Shown here piece after piece: positions 60,867-64,000 of a stretch of 64,000 nucleotides of DNA. Numbering within the stretch: position 1 is the stretch's first letter; every line of letters begins with the position of its first letter. Source of the DNA: Streptomyces orinoci (GTDB lineage: Bacteria > Actinomycetota > Actinomycetes > Streptomycetales > Streptomycetaceae); NCBI RefSeq assembly GCF_003121295.1, contig NZ_PHNC01000029.1, positions 1,054,001 through 1,118,000 of the forward strand. The letters are read 5' to 3'. The notes beneath the pieces were generated by a model. That model was not told the origin of the DNA. It did not search any database and worked only from the letters and a program-made list of their open reading frames with translations. The translations under genes were made by a program, and so were the position numbers.

Positions 60867-62060
60867 TTACAGCGCCGCCCGGCTGCCGGTGTCCACCGGG
60901 GTGGTGGCCGTGGCGGCCTCCTGGGCGTCCGCCGCCACCTGCCGGGCGGTCAGCGCATAGCCGGTCTCGGCGTTGGCCGTGGAACGGGCGAAGACCACAC
61001 CGTAGACCCGGCCGGAGGGGCTGAGCAGGGGGCCTCCGGAGTTGCCGGGACGGACGGTGGAGCGCACCGAGTAGACGGTACGGGTGGTGACTCCGTCGCC
61101 GTAGATGTCCTGGCCCTTGGCCCGGACCTCATTGGCCACCACGGCGGTGCGCAGGTCCAGTCCGCCGTTCTCCGGGAAGCCCGCCACCACGGCGGCGTCC
61201 CCGCGCTTGGCGGTCTTGTCGAAGGGCAGCACCGGGGCCCGGAGGCCGGGGACGTCCAGGACGGCCACATCGGTGTCGGGGTCGAAGAGCACCACCCGGG
61301 CGCGGTGCGCGGGGCCCACGCCGCCGACCCGGACGGTGGGCTCGGTCACTCCGGCCACCACATGGGCATTGGTCATCACATGCTCGGGGGCGTAGACAAA
61401 GCCGCTGCCCTCCTGGCCGCGCTCGCCCTCGCCGACATCCGCCACGCCCTCGATCTTCACCACACTGCGCCGGGCGGCCTCGGTGGCGGCCGGGGACGCC
61501 TTGCCGGTGGGCTTGGCGACGCTGGTGGCGGGCTCGTTCTCAAAGGGGTTGAAGACCTGCGGGAACCCGGCCCCGGACAGCGCGTCCGTGGTGCGGCTGA
61601 ACCAGGTGGGGGCCTGCTCCGGCATGGCGTCCTGGACCGCGCCCAGCACCCGGGAGTCCTTGATCTGCCGGGTGAGGCCGGTGGAGTTGGCCGAGACCAG
61701 GACGCTGGCGGCGACCCAGGCCACCAGCAGCACGGCCGCCGCGTTGACGGCCGCGCCGCCGACGCCGTCCACACCGCGCACCGGGGCCCAGGTGAGCCGG
61801 CTGCGCAGCTCCCAGGCCAGGCGTCCGGCCAGCGCGTGCCCGATGGCGGCGGGCAGCAGCACGACCAGGACGGCCACCACTGCGGCCGTGGCGGAGCCGG
61901 CCTCGAAGTGTTTGATGACGGTGGGCAGCACCCAGACGCCGATGACGGCGCCGCCGAGGAAGCCGGCCAGCAGGATGGCGCTGGCGACCAGGCCGCGCCG
62001 GAAGCCGGATATGGCGTAGCCGATCACGATGAGGATCAGCAGGAGGTCGAGCAGGTTCAC
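60867..62060 (-). CDS. MarP-like membrane serine protease (CvpA-type helices + trypsin fold)
   Basis: 397 aa. GTG 62060 is chosen: AAGGGG lies six bases upstream, and the protein starts with the membrane helix NLLDLLLILIVIGYAISGFR. Four helices in residues 1-125 form a CvpA-like domain. The protease domain has the triad in HVMTNAHVVAG (His), DPDTDVAVLDV (Asp) and TVRPGNSGGPLL (Ser), with GSGFVYAPE before it. In Mycobacterium tuberculosis, MarP cleaves a cell-wall hydrolase and gives acid resistance. It is downstream of the MMPL permease and upstream of the esterase, all on the minus strand. Confidence 0.93.
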   Translation of the reverse strand: MNLLDLLLILIVIGYAISGFRRGLVASAILLAGFLGGAVIGVWVLPTVIKHFEAGSATAAVVAVLVVLLPAAIGHALAGRLAWELRSRLTWAPVRGVDGVGGAAVNAAAVLLVAWVAASVLVSANSTGLTRQIKDSRVLGAVQDAMPEQAPTWFSRTTDALSGAGFPQVFNPFENEPATSVAKPTGKASPAATEAARRSVVKIEGVADVGEGERGQEGSGFVYAPEHVMTNAHVVAGVTEPTVRVGGVGPAHRARVVLFDPDTDVAVLDVPGLRAPVLPFDKTAKRGDAAVVAGFPENGGLDLRTAVVANEVRAKGQDIYGDGVTTRTVYSVRSTVRPGNSGGPLLSPSGRVYGVVFARSTANAETGYALTARQVAADAQEAATATTPVDTGSRAAL

Positions 62061-62171
62061 GGGGTGCCCCTTCCTTCGACCTGGAAAACGTGGTTTGGGT
62101 GGGGGGCGGTTCCGTGTGGTGGTATTTGCCACGTTTCGCGGCTGCGCGGCCGCCCACCCAACCGCGCCGGG

Positions 62172-62230
62172 TAACGGGCTGCGGGTGGGTGGGCGGAAAA
62201 GACGCCCCGAAGGGGCGTGCCCCCCAGCGG
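62172..62230. repeat. Second dispersed repeat family, copy 2
   Basis: GTAACGGGCTGCGGGTGGGTGG then CGGAAAAGACGCCCCGAAGGGG and GCGTGCCCCCC match the copy at 58682. It lies just past the MMPL stop, where its hairpin can terminate. Confidence 0.75.
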
Positions 62231-62234
62231 CGGG

Positions 62235-64000
62235 TCAGACGCCAACCGGCTCCGGCTCACGCTCCACGGGCGAGGCAGCGGCAAGCCCCTCCCCCTCGAC
62301 GTCCACACTCGGCAGCACCCGGTCCAGCCACCCAGGCAGCCACCAGGCGGCCCGCCCCAGCAGGGCCAGCACGGCCGGAACAATGGCCATCCGCACAATG
62401 AACGCGTCCAGGAAGACGGCCACCGCCAGTCCGAAGCCGATCATCTTGATCATCGACTCCGAGGAGCCGATGAATCCGGCGAAGACGCTGATCATGATGA
62501 CCGCGGCAGCGGTCACCACCCGCGCCCCGTGCCGGAAGCCGGTGACGATCGCCTCGCCCGGCCGCTCGCCGTGGACATACGCCTCCCGCATCCGGGTCAC
62601 CAGGAAGACCTCGTAGTCCATGGCCAGTCCGAACACCACGCCCACCATGAAGATCGGCATCATGCTCATGATCGGCCCGGTCTCCTCGACCCCGAACACC
62701 GAGCTCAGCCAGCCCCACTGGAAGACCGCGACCACCGCGCCCAGCGCGGCGACCACCGAGAGCAGGAAGCCCAGCGCCGCCTTCAGCGGCACCAGCACCG
62801 ACCGGAAGACCACGATCAGCAGCAGGAAGGCCAGTCCGACCACCAGCGCCAGGTAGGGCAGCAGCGCGTCGTTCAGCTTCTGGGAGACGTCGATGTTCAT
62901 CGCCGTGGTGCCGGTGACCAGCACCGTCGCCCCGGTCTCGGCCTTCAGCGAGCGGCCCTTGTCCCGGATGGCGTGCACCAGGTCCTCGGTCTCGGTGCTG
63001 CTCGGCCTGGACTTGGGCACCACATTGATCATCGCGGTGTCGCCATGCGGCCCATTGGGCACCGCCCGGCCGACCGAGGCCACGTCGCCCATGCCATTGA
63101 GGGTCTTGACCACGGTGTCCGCCGCGTTCTTGACCGGCTTGCCCTTGCCCGCGTCCACCACGATCATCAGCGGGCCATTGAAGCCCGGACCGAAGCTCTC
63201 GGAGATCAGGTCATAGGCCTTGCGCTGGGTGGTCTTCACCGGCTGGGCGCTGTCGTCCGGCAGCCCCAGCTGGAGCGAGGCGGCGGGCACCGCCAACGCG
63301 CCCAGGCCGAGCACACCGGCCAGCAGCACCAGCAGCGGGCGGCGCAGCACCACCCGGGCCCAGCGGGTGCCCATATTGGGCTTCTCCGCGTCCGCCTGGG
63401 TGCCCTTGCGCACCTTGCGGGCCAGCACCTTGCGGCCCGCGAAGCCCAGCAGGGCCGGGATCAGGGTGAGGGCGATCAGAACGGCGATGACGACCGTACC
63501 GGCCGCCGCCACGCCCATCTGGGTCAGCATCGGGATATTGACCACGGCCAGGCCGACCAGGGCGATGACCACGGTCAGGCCGGCGAAGACCACCGCGGAG
63601 CCGGCCGTGCCGACCGCCCGTCCGGCGGCCTCCTCGCGCTCCCGGCCCTCGGCCAGCTCGGCGCGGTAGCGGGAGACGATGAACAGCGCGTAGTCGATGC
63701 CCACCGCGAGGCCGATCATCATGGCCAGGGTGGAGGTGTTGCTGGAGAGCCCCAGCGTGGCGGAGAGCGCGGTGATGGAGGAGACGCCGATGCCCACGCC
63801 GATGATCGCGGTGAGCAGCGGCAGCCCGGCCGCCACCAGCGAGCTGAAGGTGATCAGCAGCACCACGGCCGACATCATCAGGCCGATGACCTCGGTGTTG
63901 TCACCCGCGGGCATCTGCTGAAGGGCGCTGCCGCCCATCTCCACGGTCAGCCCCGAGTCCTGGCCGTGCTTCCGCGCGTCGGTGAGCGTCTTGCGCGAGG
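62235..64000 (-). CDS. MMPL/RND-family transporter, N-terminus beyond window
   Basis: The minus frame is open to base 64000, so only the C-terminal 588 residues are seen. Upstream of the first visible Met it continues SRKTLTDARKHGQDSGLTVE. Helices of an RND pump include VIGLMMSAVVLLITFSSLV, LPLLTAIIGVGIGVSSITA, LAMMIGLAVGIDYALFIVSR (with the transport-coupling Asp) and, in the second half, MMPIFMVGVVFGLAMDYEVFLVTR. An outside loop domain lies near the middle (SLQLGLPDDSAQPV...). MMPL proteins export lipids or small molecules using the proton gradient. It may be linked with the MarP-like protease downstream. Confidence 0.93.
   Translation of the reverse strand, partial: SRKTLTDARKHGQDSGLTVEMGGSALQQMPAGDNTEVIGLMMSAVVLLITFSSLVAAGLPLLTAIIGVGIGVSSITALSATLGLSSNTSTLAMMIGLAVGIDYALFIVSRYRAELAEGREREEAAGRAVGTAGSAVVFAGLTVVIALVGLAVVNIPMLTQMGVAAAGTVVIAVLIALTLIPALLGFAGRKVLARKVRKGTQADAEKPNMGTRWARVVLRRPLLVLLAGVLGLGALAVPAASLQLGLPDDSAQPVKTTQRKAYDLISESFGPGFNGPLMIVVDAGKGKPVKNAADTVVKTLNGMGDVASVGRAVPNGPHGDTAMINVVPKSRPSSTETEDLVHAIRDKGRSLKAETGATVLVTGTTAMNIDVSQKLNDALLPYLALVVGLAFLLLIVVFRSVLVPLKAALGFLLSVVAALGAVVAVFQWGWLSSVFGVEETGPIMSMMPIFMVGVVFGLAMDYEVFLVTRMREAYVHGERPGEAIVTGFRHGARVVTAAAVIMISVFAGFIGSSESMIKMIGFGLAVAVFLDAFIVRMAIVPAVLALLGRAAWWLPGWLDRVLPSVDVEGEGLAAASPVEREPEPVGV

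Overview
The window looks like a piece of a Streptomyces chromosome core. GC content is very high, many starts are GTG (one is TTG), and codons end mostly in G or C. It also carries actinobacterial markers: an Scr1/DUF397 regulator pair, an Rpf-type muralytic enzyme, a protein O-mannosyltransferase, a MarP-like protease, and many LuxR, TetR and XRE regulators. About 50 genes can be supported. Two run off the window: an XRE regulator at the left edge and an MMPL permease at the right edge. No transposase, integrase or phage gene was recognised.

Layout. 1-3.2 kb: XRE regulator divergent from a secreted SLT-type transglycosylase. 3.4-9.8 kb: a DivIVA-like coiled-coil protein, then a polymorphic-toxin island in which deaminase or WHH-nuclease domains are paired with, or fused to, Imm35/SUKH immunity domains. 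10-12.5 kb: histidine kinase, a conserved HTH protein, tRNA-Gln(UUG). 12.6-19.3 kb: glmU, prs, a short rplY, pth, and convergent ppc. 19.4-23.8 kb: fatty-acid desaturase with its TetR regulator, tam/VOC divergent from a MarR gene, and a LuxR regulator. 24-29 kb: galT-galE-galK divergent from a sodium:solute symporter. 29-37 kb: LuxR protein with a degenerate receiver, PQQ-propeller membrane protein, ABC-F ATPase, solitary FtsX-type permease. 37-39.2 kb: aldo/keto reductase and divergent TetR, bracketed by a diverged direct repeat of about 113 bp. 39.3-44.6 kb: rhomboid-like protein, ferredoxin/metallo-hydrolase, then a probable rifamycin-resistance unit consisting of a RAE palindrome, an Rgt-like glycosyltransferase and a HelR-like ATPase. 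44.9-47.5 kb: DUF397, an Scr1-type regulator broken by one in-frame stop, and a Ser/Thr kinase. 47.6-55.2 kb: tatD, rpf, rsmA, ispE on the minus strand, zinc-ribbon protein, rsmI, divergent pmt. 55.7-56 kb: a small I-E-like CRISPR array without cas genes. 56-64 kb: penicillin-binding protein, EamA exporter, SDR, serine beta-lactamase-like enzyme, MarP-like protease, MMPL permease.

Working together. glmU, the PBP, the transglycosylase, Rpf and pmt serve envelope building and remodelling. galT-galE-galK with the symporter form a Leloir module. The rgt/helR unit combines drug glycosylation with RNA-polymerase rescue. Several local regulator/target pairs have visible palindromes between them: desaturase/TetR, tam/MarR, AKR/TetR. 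Two families of dispersed intergenic repeats, each built around a GC-rich hairpin, sit at many 3' ends and probably act as terminators.
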